Position numbers and translations under genes: made by a program. Below, piece by piece: positions 1 through 6,011 of a stretch of 10,815 bases of DNA (its first letter is position 1; every line of letters begins with the position of its first letter). The stretch is from Desulfobacterales bacterium (GTDB lineage Bacteria; Desulfobacterota; Desulfobacteria; Desulfobacterales; ETH-SRB1): positions 1 to 10,815 of the forward strand of contig JASEIZ010000050.1 of NCBI GenBank assembly GCA_030017395.1, given 5' to 3'. The notes under the pieces were generated by a model. It saw only the letters and a program-made list of their open reading frames with translations, ran no database searches and was not told where the DNA came from.

Positions 1-2444
1 CTTTGTCCTTTTTGAACTAAAAGATCGATTATCTTAATTGCCCTGGGCAGGTCATTTTCTTCCACGATCTTGTGATATATATAACAATTATCAAAAACAG
101 CAGATCTTTGAGTCAATCCGCCGGCAACAAAAACTATTGGAAATTGAAGCCCCTTGCTGACATGCATGGTCATTATCCGGACCTTTTCCTCCTCGGTTTC
201 AATTTGATGAATATCAGCATCCTCATCAGCGCGAACCGTATCTTTTCTGTAACCATCAAGTAACGAGGTCAGCTGCCTGAAATCCATATTTTTCAGATAG
301 GCTGTTTGTTCCAGATACTCAAATATTTGCCGGTAATTTGTGTATTCCCTTTCCCAGAAAACTTTTTCAGCCTCGCGAAAAAGCAAACCTGAATCATTAA
401 TCAGTGACTGGAAAAGAAGACTTAAATCGCGCGACAAGGCATATTCATTCCATTTAAAAAGCATTTGTTTTAATGGATGCGAATGGGGCAGCTTTTCATA
501 AGCATTCAAATCAGCAGGTTTAAATTCAAAAAAAGGGGTTAAAAGCGCCCTTTTTACGTCCGTGCTGCTCGCAGGATTCAGGATTGCGTGAAAAACCATG
601 CTTAAATAAAAGGCTTCATCAGATTGGAAAAGACCGGGTTTTTTATAATATGTATATGGAATTGCAAGGCTGGAAAGCTCTGATTCTATTAAAGGCACAT
701 CTGATTTAGCGCGAACAAGGATGCAAATATCGCCAAAACCAAGCCTCTTTTCTTCTTTCCCTTTTTGAATCAGTTTGATATTGCCGTAGCCAATTAGATG
801 CTGGATTTCCCTGGCAATAAACTTTGCAAGTTGCACTCTGGCAAGGCTGGAATGAGATAATGCATCGCTGAAGTCCACAATGTTCAACACGCCGCGCTTA
901 GACTCGTCTGAGCTTAATAATGTCAGGTTCTCCTTTTCCCCCGGATAAGTCGCATCCTGATAACATATATCAAATTTGTCTGCCTGGTTTCCAGGCTTAA
1001 ACCATTCCTGTCTGCCGAACAGGCTGTTAAACGCATTTATTAGTTCAGGCTCGGAGCGCCAGTTTATATCCAAAGAATATAAATTGGCTTTCTGGTGTTT
1101 TGACAATTCTTCTATTTCATTTTTAGCATCCAGATAGGCAAAAACATCTGCCCCGCGAAATGAATAGATAGCCTGCTTTGGATCGCCGACAAGAAACATG
1201 CTGTTTCCGGAATTTGCTTCAAAGCCCGGATTTTGACTTTCTAAGAATATTTTCCTGAAAATCTTCCATTGAACAGTATCCGTATCCTGGAATTCATCAA
1301 CAAATGCAACTTTATATTTATGTCTGAGTATTTTGAGCAAATGATCTGAATCATCATTGTGCAGTGCCTGTTCAACAAGGTTGATCATATCATCAAAGCT
1401 GATTAAGCCTTTTTCCGCCTTTGTCCGGCTTACCTCTTTTTGAAGCTGATGGATTGTTTCAATCGCAAGAATCTGTTTTAAAACAGCCGAACTTTCTTCT
1501 ATTTTTTCAATTATGGAAACTATATCCTGCAGATTGGGACAAACTTCCGGATTCGGCCCTTTTTTTAACCATTTGTCCGGGATAAGGCACTGAATCCCGT
1601 GTCTTTCGCTGGATTTTACGCCTTGAATTTGAGAAAGAAGAGCCTGCAAATCGGCAATATCAATATTTTTGTCATCAATACTGCTCAGATAATTTTCAAG
1701 AAGAGTTACTATGTTCTTTAGTAAAGATTTTTTTGTTGAAGCATTTATATTTAATTCATTAAATTGCCCGGAAAAACATTGCTGCGTGCCAGTCAGGGTT
1801 TTTAACTCTATAACCAGCCCCTTTATTTCATTTTGAATCTGCTTAAAACTTTTGCCTCTTATATCCGGCAAAAGCAGATCACCGGCATTTTTGCGAAATC
1901 TTCTCCCGGCTATGGCAAGCACTTTATCGTTAAAGTTTTTCCCTTCCTTTCTTGAACTAAAACCCGAGCCCTCCAGAATTTCAGGCAAATCTTCTCCATA
2001 TTTTTCAGGCCAGGCTTTTCGCATCTGCTCTTTGAGCTTTGTCTCAAAAAGGGATGTGTCGTTAATTAGTTCGCTTTTAAAAAGAACGCTGTTTTCAAAT
2101 GCAAAATCGCTTAAAACAGTCCGGCAAAAACCATGAATGGTAAAAATGGCTGCTTTATCAAATGCATCCAGTGAATCTCGCAGCCTTTTAATAACACCGG
2201 GATCATCTGCGTCTTTTAATTCCTTTTCAATTTTCTCACGTATGCGGATCTTTAATTCACATGTAGCTTTTTCCGTAAAGGTAACCAGAAGAATATTTTC
2301 CAGGGCAATCTCACTGTCTTCTTTTAAAAGCCGCACCACAAGATTCTCGATTATATAGGTCTTGCCTGTGCCGGCGGACGCTTCTATAAGCCCGTGCTTT
2401 TTAAGATCAACCTGTTTGCAGTCATGAACGGTTATTAAAGACAT
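1..2444 (-). CDS. recB: RecB-type exonuclease V beta subunit, helicase region (3' end outside window)
   Basis: Continuous reading frame of 814 codons from an ATG at 2444 to the left edge, without a stop, which I translated throughout. It is a superfamily 1 (UvrD-like) helicase of the RecB type: Walker A AGTGKT at residues 24-29, the TFTEKAT motif near residue 60, FTIHGFC (motif with first helicase 1B contacts), Walker B VDEFQDTD at 382-389, GDPKQAIYSFRGAD at 420-433, INWRS at 460-464, and the motif V/VI segment TMHVSKGLQFP at 759-769. The opening LIEASAGTGKT and the SKGLQFP wording fit RecB better than UvrD or AddA. RecB unwinds double-stranded DNA ends and, through a C-terminal nuclease domain lying outside this window, degrades and loads recombinase in the RecBCD complex. 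A GCGGAA stretch lies just upstream of the ATG. No recC is adjacent upstream; recD could lie downstream off the edge. AT-rich compared with the central operon. Confidence 0.93.
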   Translation of the reverse strand, partial: MSLITVHDCKQVDLKKHGLIEASAGTGKTYIIENLVVRLLKEDSEIALENILLVTFTEKATCELKIRIREKIEKELKDADDPGVIKRLRDSLDAFDKAAIFTIHGFCRTVLSDFAFENSVLFKSELINDTSLFETKLKEQMRKAWPEKYGEDLPEILEGSGFSSRKEGKNFNDKVLAIAGRRFRKNAGDLLLPDIRGKSFKQIQNEIKGLVIELKTLTGTQQCFSGQFNELNINASTKKSLLKNIVTLLENYLSSIDDKNIDIADLQALLSQIQGVKSSERHGIQCLIPDKWLKKGPNPEVCPNLQDIVSIIEKIEESSAVLKQILAIETIHQLQKEVSRTKAEKGLISFDDMINLVEQALHNDDSDHLLKILRHKYKVAFVDEFQDTDTVQWKIFRKIFLESQNPGFEANSGNSMFLVGDPKQAIYSFRGADVFAYLDAKNEIEELSKHQKANLYSLDINWRSEPELINAFNSLFGRQEWFKPGNQADKFDICYQDATYPGEKENLTLLSSDESKRGVLNIVDFSDALSHSSLARVQLAKFIAREIQHLIGYGNIKLIQKGKEEKRLGFGDICILVRAKSDVPLIESELSSLAIPYTYYKKPGLFQSDEAFYLSMVFHAILNPASSTDVKRALLTPFFEFKPADLNAYEKLPHSHPLKQMLFKWNEYALSRDLSLLFQSLINDSGLLFREAEKVFWEREYTNYRQIFEYLEQTAYLKNMDFRQLTSLLDGYRKDTVRADEDADIHQIETEEEKVRIMTMHVSKGLQFPIVFVAGGLTQRSAVFDNCYIYHKIVEENDLPRAIKIIDLLVQKGQ

Positions 2445-2472
2445 TGTGTTCCGCTAATTCCTTAAAATATAT

Positions 2473-2535
2473 CTCACGCAAAGGCGTAAAAGTTGTTCAA
2501 CTCTGCGTTCATCTGTGTAAATCTGTGGCTAAATA
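2473..2535. repeat. Intergenic repeat of the 'CTGTGTAAATCTGTGGCTAA' type
   Basis: The stretch carries CACGCAAAGGCG followed by CTGCGTTCATCTGTG and AAATCTGTGGCTAA. I recall this wording as a recurrent non-coding sequence in intergenic regions of many unrelated bacteria, where it is often mis-annotated as short proteins reading ICVNLWL. A 70-codon frame here (2493-2705) reads exactly that way and is probably not a gene. Only one copy is in the window, so its repeat status rests on recollection. Confidence 0.4.
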
Positions 2536-2653
2536 GTTACGATTTTTTTCTTTATCTTGCATACCAAGCCCAAATTAATAAAATAGACGCTAATTTACAA
2601 TGTCAAAATGCATATTATGAAACCTTCACCCAATTATTGTCATCACGAATCCA

Positions 2654-2728
2654 GATTAGAGCGGAGCAAAGCAATCTCATACCATATTATAAACCACAAA
2701 ATTAGTACTCTATATCAGAATACCCTGA
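2654..2728 (+). repeat. 75-bp direct repeat, copy 1
   Basis: Matches 2808-2882 at 68 of 75 positions with no gaps; the first 46 bases differ at only one position. It opens with AGCGGAGCAAAGCAATCTC, which resembles a widespread bacterial intergenic repeat (the GAGATTGCTTYGCTCCGC family), and is preceded by GTCATCACGA in the expected relative place. It ends in AATACCCTGA. No coding potential. Confidence 0.85.
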
Positions 2729-2807
2729 TTCAACCGGTTTTTTTAGAATTTTTAAAAACACAAGGTTAAATCAAATCATATCTTTTAAAAAAGCAAGGGT
2801 ATTATTA

Positions 2808-2882
2808 GATTATAGCGGAGCAAAGCAATCTCATACCATATTATAAACCACAATATTATTGTTCTATATCGAAATACCCTGA
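2808..2882 (+). repeat. 75-bp direct repeat, copy 2
   Basis: Second copy of the 2654-2728 unit, 79 bases after the end of the first. It contains a perfect palindromic stretch ACAATATTATTGT that is degraded in copy 1. AGGGTATT just upstream (2796-2803) is the inverse of the AATACCCT that ends each copy, so the unit may be bounded by short inverted ends. The 535-base stretch 2445-2979 otherwise shows nothing I can call a gene. Confidence 0.85.
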
Positions 2883-2979
2883 CAATGTTAAAAAAAGATT
2901 GGAGAAAATCCGTTGTCAACTATTTTAGATCATGGTAGATATCAGGAAACTATATACTAACTTGTTCGCAGAGATAAAG

Positions 2980-3561
2980 ATGACTAAAAAACGTAAAGTG
3001 CCCATTACCAAGGAAAGAGAAGTTAAGACGTATGCCGAAATGTGGCATACGTCGCGCTGCCTTCTCAAGAAAGCGCAGGAAGAACCTACAGGGTCTTTCC
3101 ATCAGTTTATGGCAAGCCTTGTGTTTACGGCCTTCACCCTTGAAGCCTATTTGAACCATGTCGGACCAAAAGTATACAAATGTTGGAGCGACATTGAACG
3201 ACTCGGGCCGAGAGAAAAGCTAAACATAATTGCGGAAAAGCTTCAGATTCAGATCAATTATGGTCGTGGGCCATGGCAGGTATTGAAGCACCTATTTAGT
3301 TTTCGAAACGACATCGCCCACGGCAAATCTACAGTCGTCAAGCTTAGTTATGTAGAGCCGATAGACAAACATTCTGATGAGCTATTTGGAAAGTTTGCAC
3401 AAACTGAATGGGAAAAGTACTGTACGGAGAAAAACGCACTAAAGGCCAGAGAGGATGTTGAGAAGATCGTTCATGCAATCTATAAGGCTGGCCAATTTGA
3501 GCATGACTATCCATTTATTTTTGGTTTCCAGATTCGCAGCGCAACAGTGTCGGATGAATGA
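2980..3561 (+). CDS. HEPN-like protein, possible RNase or toxin
   Basis: A 193-residue basic, mostly helical protein. The central segment FRNDIAHG contains R109-N-D-I-A-H114 (numbered from the chosen start), which fits the Rx4-6H motif with a polar residue after Arg, the catalytic signature of HEPN ribonucleases. An upstream helix with FTLEAYLNH is also typical of small stand-alone HEPN proteins. Members of the superfamily act as toxins, RNA-cleaving defence effectors, or structural partners in such systems; the specific family and target are unknown here. I chose ATG 2980, preceded by CAGAGATAAAG. The upstream in-frame ATG at 2932 would give 209 residues but has no visible ribosome binding site. 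No antitoxin-like gene adjoins it. The gene is followed after 25 bases by an attC-like structure, so it may be an integron gene cassette. HEPN assignment from motif only. Confidence 0.6.
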   Translation: MTKKRKVPITKEREVKTYAEMWHTSRCLLKKAQEEPTGSFHQFMASLVFTAFTLEAYLNHVGPKVYKCWSDIERLGPREKLNIIAEKLQIQINYGRGPWQVLKHLFSFRNDIAHGKSTVVKLSYVEPIDKHSDELFGKFAQTEWEKYCTEKNALKAREDVEKIVHAIYKAGQFEHDYPFIFGFQIRSATVSDE

Positions 3562-3585
3562 ATTACCTCGGAGCCAAGAAATAGG

Positions 3586-3688
3586 TGCGAACATGGCGCT
3601 TGAGTGGAGCGCGAGAAAAATGTCGCTATGCGTTTAATCTGCCTGTCAGCGTCATTCATGCCGGCGCCCACTCAGCTTTTCGTTATGC
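3586..3688 (+). other. attC-like recombination site (candidate integron cassette end)
   Basis: Two imperfectly inverted arms enclose about 55 bases. Left arm: AAC (3590-3592), a 5-base spacer, then GCTTGAGTGG (3598-3607) and GCGC. Right arm: GCGC, CCACTCAGC (3668-3676), a 5-base spacer, then GTTATGC (3682-3688). The arms pair except for one extra T in the left inner box and one bulged A. That is the attC plan of R''-L''-loop-L'-R', with equal spacers, an extrahelical base in L'' and the AAC/GTT core. Weak points: R'' reads TGCGAAC, which departs from RYYYAAC, and GTTATGC departs from GTTRRRY at one place. No integrase or second site is visible. Confidence 0.45.
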
Positions 3689-3724
3689 ATTGAAGAAAAA
3701 TACGATCTGGGACAAGATGAATAC

Positions 3725-4075
3725 ATGATACAACAAACACTATTTCCAGCAGAACACATTTCCAAGCCAAGCTGGTTTATGGATGCTCTCGAAGCATTGG
3801 GTATTGAAGAAATATCGGGATGGCCCGATGTTTTCGGAACCGCATTTATCAAAAAGCAGACAAACGGCAGTTTAGACGATATTCGTGTACTAAGCCTTTT
3901 CAGTGGCGGCGGCGGTCTTGATATTGGTTTTCATGATGCGGGGTTTAAAATCGTTGAAGCCAATGAGCTTGTACAAGACTTTGCCGCAACATTATCTCGA
4001 AACAGTACCCCAATGGGTCGTCTGCATGGGGCATTTATGAGCATTTATGAGCATTTATGGGACGCTCCTTCATAG
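3725..4075 (+). pseudogene. DNA cytosine-5 methyltransferase, N-terminal fragment
   Basis: Frame of 116 codons. Residues 52-91 read RVLSLFSGGGGLDIGF...NELVQDFAATL, the S-adenosylmethionine-binding motif I of C5 DNA methyltransferases (FSGxGGL with the following acidic residue on the next strand). Family members are normally 300 residues or longer and need motif IV (Pro-Cys), VI (ENV), VIII and X, all absent here. Similarity stops at about residue 94 (near 4007), after which the frame runs into the 4031 repeat array and ends at a TAG inside it. The missing C-terminal part is not found downstream. It is therefore a broken gene that cannot methylate DNA. It begins 37 bases after the attC-like site, so it could be the next cassette of the same array, truncated by the repeat element. 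ATG 3725 is the only sensible start; its ribosome binding site (GGGAC) is poor. Confidence 0.8.
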
Positions 4076-4205
4076 CATTTATGAGCATTTATGTGAGCAT
4101 TTATGGGACGCTCCTTCATATGTTGACATGGGGCATTTATGTGAGCATTTATGGGACGCTCCTTCATAGCATTTATGGGACGCTCCTTCATATGTTGACA
4201 TGGGG
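4031..4205 (+). repeat. Short-period repeat array, RAYT/REP-like element end
   Basis: Nine copies of GCATTTATG in about 150 bases, in higher-order units. Four perfect 24-base copies (starts 4051, 4097, 4145, 4169) consist of GCATTTATGGGACGCTCC followed by TTCATA; two of them continue into TGTTGACATGGGG. The GGGACGCTCC core is a near-palindrome, and its arrangement parallels the GGGGACGTCC-TTGACTAA repeats at the left end of the transposase element at 8397. An inverted, diverged copy sits at 4538-4557. The array has invaded the methyltransferase gene. Confidence 0.85.
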
Positions 4206-4333
4206 AGATGGGGTCTGTTTGACCCTTGTTGTTTAATTAATCAATATCCAAGAGAGTGTGGAAGTTAAAGAAACAGGTGGGCTGAAGCGAAAAGTCTCGC
4301 ATTGCCAAGCGAGCGTTTAGGGCATCCCCAAAG
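4206..4333. other. Putative remnant of a second palindromic element
   Basis: Begins with GGGTCTGTTTGACCC (4212-4226, a perfect 5-bp stem with a 5-base loop) and ends with AGGGCATCCCCAAAG (4319-4333). The latter matches the right-end repeat of the RAYT element (AGGGCGTCCCCAAAG at 9575-9589) at 14 of 15 positions. I see no open reading frame between them. It may be a transposase-less derivative or decayed end of a related element. Confidence 0.35.
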
Positions 4334-4369
4334 GGCCCATCATAGATAACTCATTGAAAAGATAATAGG

Positions 4370-4398
4370 TTGACTTGTATATTTACTTAATATATCCT
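4370..4398 (+). promoter_or_regulatory. Possible sigma-70 type promoter for the M23-CHAT operon
   Basis: TTGACT (4370-4375), a 17-base spacer and TATCCT (4393-4398), set in AT-rich sequence. Five of six and four of six positions match the consensus boxes. It is the best-placed candidate for transcription of the downstream leader frame, terminator and three-gene operon. Prediction from pattern only. Confidence 0.35.
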
Positions 4399-4448
4399 GC
4401 CTTGGATTAATTTCGGTCTGTTTTTTGAACCTCAAACAGGAGGATCAG

Positions 4449-4478
4449 GTGACCCGTCATAATATTACAAAAAAATAA
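4449..4478 (+). CDS. Possible nine-codon leader peptide (MTRHNITKK)
   Basis: A perfect AGGAGG (4438-4443) sits 5 bases before a GTG codon. The frame reads MTRHNITKK and stops at TAA (4476-4478), which touches the first base of the intrinsic terminator. This promoter, strong ribosome site, tiny frame, terminator, structural gene order is the classic attenuator layout. The peptide has no run of a single regulatory amino acid, so control by tRNA charging is not obvious. It could also be the end of an unrelated vanished gene. Confidence 0.35.
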   Translation: MTRHNITKK

Positions 4479-4517
4479 AGCCCCATTTCTTCAGAAATAT
4501 GAAGGATGGGGCTTTTT
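4477..4517 (+). terminator. Intrinsic terminator (possible attenuator)
   Basis: AAAGCCCCAT pairs with ATGGGGCTTT, extended inward by TTCA/TGAA around a GAAATA loop, and is followed by TTTTT. A poly-A stretch on the other side makes it potentially bidirectional. It lies only 58 bases ahead of the M23 gene and directly after the nine-codon frame, so it either ends a lost upstream transcript or attenuates the operon. Confidence 0.8.
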
Positions 4518-4537
4518 GCTTATGCGGGCCTGAAACT

Positions 4538-4557
4538 GACGAGCGTCCCGTAAATAC
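4538..4557 (-). repeat. Inverted copy of the 4031 array unit
   Basis: The reverse complement of this stretch matches the first 20 bases of the array unit (GCATTTATGGGACGCTCC plus TT) at 16 of 20 positions. It ends one base before the region carrying the M23 ribosome binding site. With the array at 4031-4205 it gives an inverted-end pair about 350 bases apart, the layout of a transposase-less element mobilised in trans. On this reading the insertion right end abuts the operon. Confidence 0.5.
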
Positions 4558-4575
4558 TTGAAAGGATCGAATTAT

Positions 4576-5325
4576 ATGCTTTCAGCCAGACCATTTCTTT
4601 TGTTTTTAGCCGTGATAAGTGTATTTCTTTTGGTTTCCAATGCGTCTGCCAAGGCGCCGGCCCGGACGGGCAAGATGGAAAAGCCAAGCGGTTTACAGCC
4701 TGTTTTCCCTGATAATGCCCGTTGTATAGAAATCGCCTCACCATATGGATCGCAAACCCGCTACGATGGCAGCAGGCGGCCGGGATTTCGATTCAAGGGC
4801 TACCATGGAGGTATAGACCTGTCACTGGCCGAGGGAACCCCTCTTCTTGCCATAGCAGACGGCACGGTGGTGAAAATTGGTAAAGGAGAGCAGATGGAAG
4901 GAATCTTTCTGTGGCTTCGCCATTCACCTGAAGACACGGGCTTATCCTACTGGGTTTATTCGAAATATCAGCACCTTAAATCACTACCTGAACTTAAGGT
5001 GGGTGACAGGGTAACAGTGGGGCAGGAGATTGCACATTCGGGTAAAACCGGCACCACGGGGGGACACTACGGCATAAGCGGTTATCCCCACCTGCATCTT
5101 TCGACGGTAAAAAGCGCGCATGGTAAGTATAGTGGCGGGCCGGGGCCGGATTCGTACCTCGTCGATCCTCTTGTGATTTACCTCGAAGCCAATTCCAGTC
5201 TCGGCAAATCAGTTGATGTGAAGTCACCCAAAAAAACGGTTACAATCCCTTGCGTAACAACCGATGGTCACATTCGGCCGTCGGGCACGCGTGTTGTGTG
5301 GCCGGTCGCCTGCCAGCCAAGGTAG
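4576..5325 (+). CDS. Secreted M23-family zinc metallopeptidase (LytM-type fold)
   Basis: 249 residues from ATG 4576, with AAAGGA 9 bases upstream; the in-frame TTG at 4558 overlaps that ribosome site and is rejected. Residues 1-25 form a type I signal peptide (LLFLAVISVFLLVSNASA, AxA before cleavage), so the product is periplasmic or secreted. The M23 zinc site is complete: H77-G-G-I-D81, YQH133, and H172-L-H174-L-S, with the usual KVGDRVTVGQEIAHSGKTGTTG strand pair at 141-162. M23 enzymes cut peptide cross-links in peptidoglycan; substrate here is inferred. The domain is followed by about 45 residues with two cysteines flanking a short tail (C226, C246), a possible disulphide. First gene of an operon with two lipoproteins, 46 bases before the next start. 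Upstream are a terminator and a tiny leader frame, which suggest attenuation. Confidence 0.88.
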   Translation: MLSARPFLLFLAVISVFLLVSNASAKAPARTGKMEKPSGLQPVFPDNARCIEIASPYGSQTRYDGSRRPGFRFKGYHGGIDLSLAEGTPLLAIADGTVVKIGKGEQMEGIFLWLRHSPEDTGLSYWVYSKYQHLKSLPELKVGDRVTVGQEIAHSGKTGTTGGHYGISGYPHLHLSTVKSAHGKYSGGPGPDSYLVDPLVIYLEANSSLGKSVDVKSPKKTVTIPCVTTDGHIRPSGTRVVWPVACQPR

Positions 5326-5371
5326 GCAAGCATCACAAATAATTGAAAAAAGAATTCTTCAGGAGGTACTT

Positions 5372-5983
5372 ATGAATGGATATCGAAGTTTAAGGAACAC
5401 AGCGGTCATTATATCGTTCTTGTTTGCGATATCTGCAACTCTTTTCGGCTGCGCCTATAACGCGGATCTAACCTATTCCAAAGCCGAGCTCCCCGATACC
5501 ATGATCCTTGATAAACTGCCGTTAAAGGCGGCATTGTATATCCCTGAATCAACAAGAAATTATACGCAACCGACCGACGTCAGCCGCGGTTGCCTCGCGA
5601 TGCATGTCACAGGAAGGTTCGGTCAGATCTTTGCGGAAACGGTTGAAGGGACGTTAAAACAGGTGTTTGAGGACTTGACTATTGTAAGGCGGCCTGCGGC
5701 AGGCACTTACGATATTCTGGTGGAAGCCGACATGACGGAATACATCTATAAAGCGGGCTGCATGGGAAATCCCGGTTCATATGGTATTGTAAATGGCCAT
5801 ATCCGGGCCTTGGATGGAAACGGCAGGGAGATATGGCGAAGCAAAGAAACCTCAAAAAGATCGAGCTTCACCGGTCTTTGGGAGGTATTCGTCCCGGAAT
5901 CGATAACATCTTTAGTCGGCGCATGGGCTCAGGAATTAACAAGCCAGCCTCAAATCAGACAATTACAGAAAAAAACACCCTAA
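5372..5983 (+). CDS. Small lipoprotein of unassigned family
   Basis: 203 residues from ATG 5372, chosen because a perfect AGGAGGT lies at 5361-5367; the frame is open upstream to a GTG at 5264, but that overlaps the M23 gene. Residues 1-26 are a lipoprotein signal peptide with lipobox L-F-G-C27, and Ala at +2 predicts outer-membrane sorting. The mature part includes an amphipathic helix (GRFGQIFAETVEGTLKQVF) followed by alternating strands around YDILVEADMTEYIYKAG and NGHIRALDGNGREIWRS. That topology recalls small periplasmic lipoproteins such as YajG, but I cannot assign a family. Two further cysteines (near residues 73 and 131) might pair. It lies between a peptidoglycan-hydrolase-type enzyme and a lipoprotein CHAT protease, so it may be their partner or substrate. 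Function unknown. Confidence 0.82.
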   Translation: MNGYRSLRNTAVIISFLFAISATLFGCAYNADLTYSKAELPDTMILDKLPLKAALYIPESTRNYTQPTDVSRGCLAMHVTGRFGQIFAETVEGTLKQVFEDLTIVRRPAAGTYDILVEADMTEYIYKAGCMGNPGSYGIVNGHIRALDGNGREIWRSKETSKRSSFTGLWEVFVPESITSLVGAWAQELTSQPQIRQLQKKTP

Positions 5984-6011
5984 AAGCCAAAATTCTTCGG
6001 GGCAGGCACTT

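Noticed and set aside
2493..2705. 70-residue open frame reading ICVNLWL near its start
   Set aside because: It spans the recurrent intergenic sequence and the first 75-bp repeat, lacks a ribosome binding site and shows no protein-like pattern.
3455..3637. 60-residue frame overlapping the 3' end of the HEPN-like gene
   Set aside because: It is out of frame with the supported gene, runs into the attC-like structure and has no recognisable features.
2932..4075. Functional restriction-modification or HEPN-methylase defence system
   Set aside because: The methyltransferase lacks motifs IV, VI, VIII and X, and no restriction enzyme is present, so only remnants can be claimed.
4031..4205. CRISPR-like array
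   Set aside because: The units are directly adjacent or separated by pieces of the same repeat; there are no unique spacers of uniform length and no cas genes.
4558..4575. TTG start for the M23 gene
   Set aside because: The extra six codons contain the AAAGGA ribosome site itself, and the signal peptide is well formed from ATG 4576.
5264..5371. Upstream GTG extension of the small lipoprotein
   Set aside because: It overlaps the M23 gene in another frame and removes the signal peptide from the N-terminus; ATG 5372 has a perfect Shine-Dalgarno sequence.
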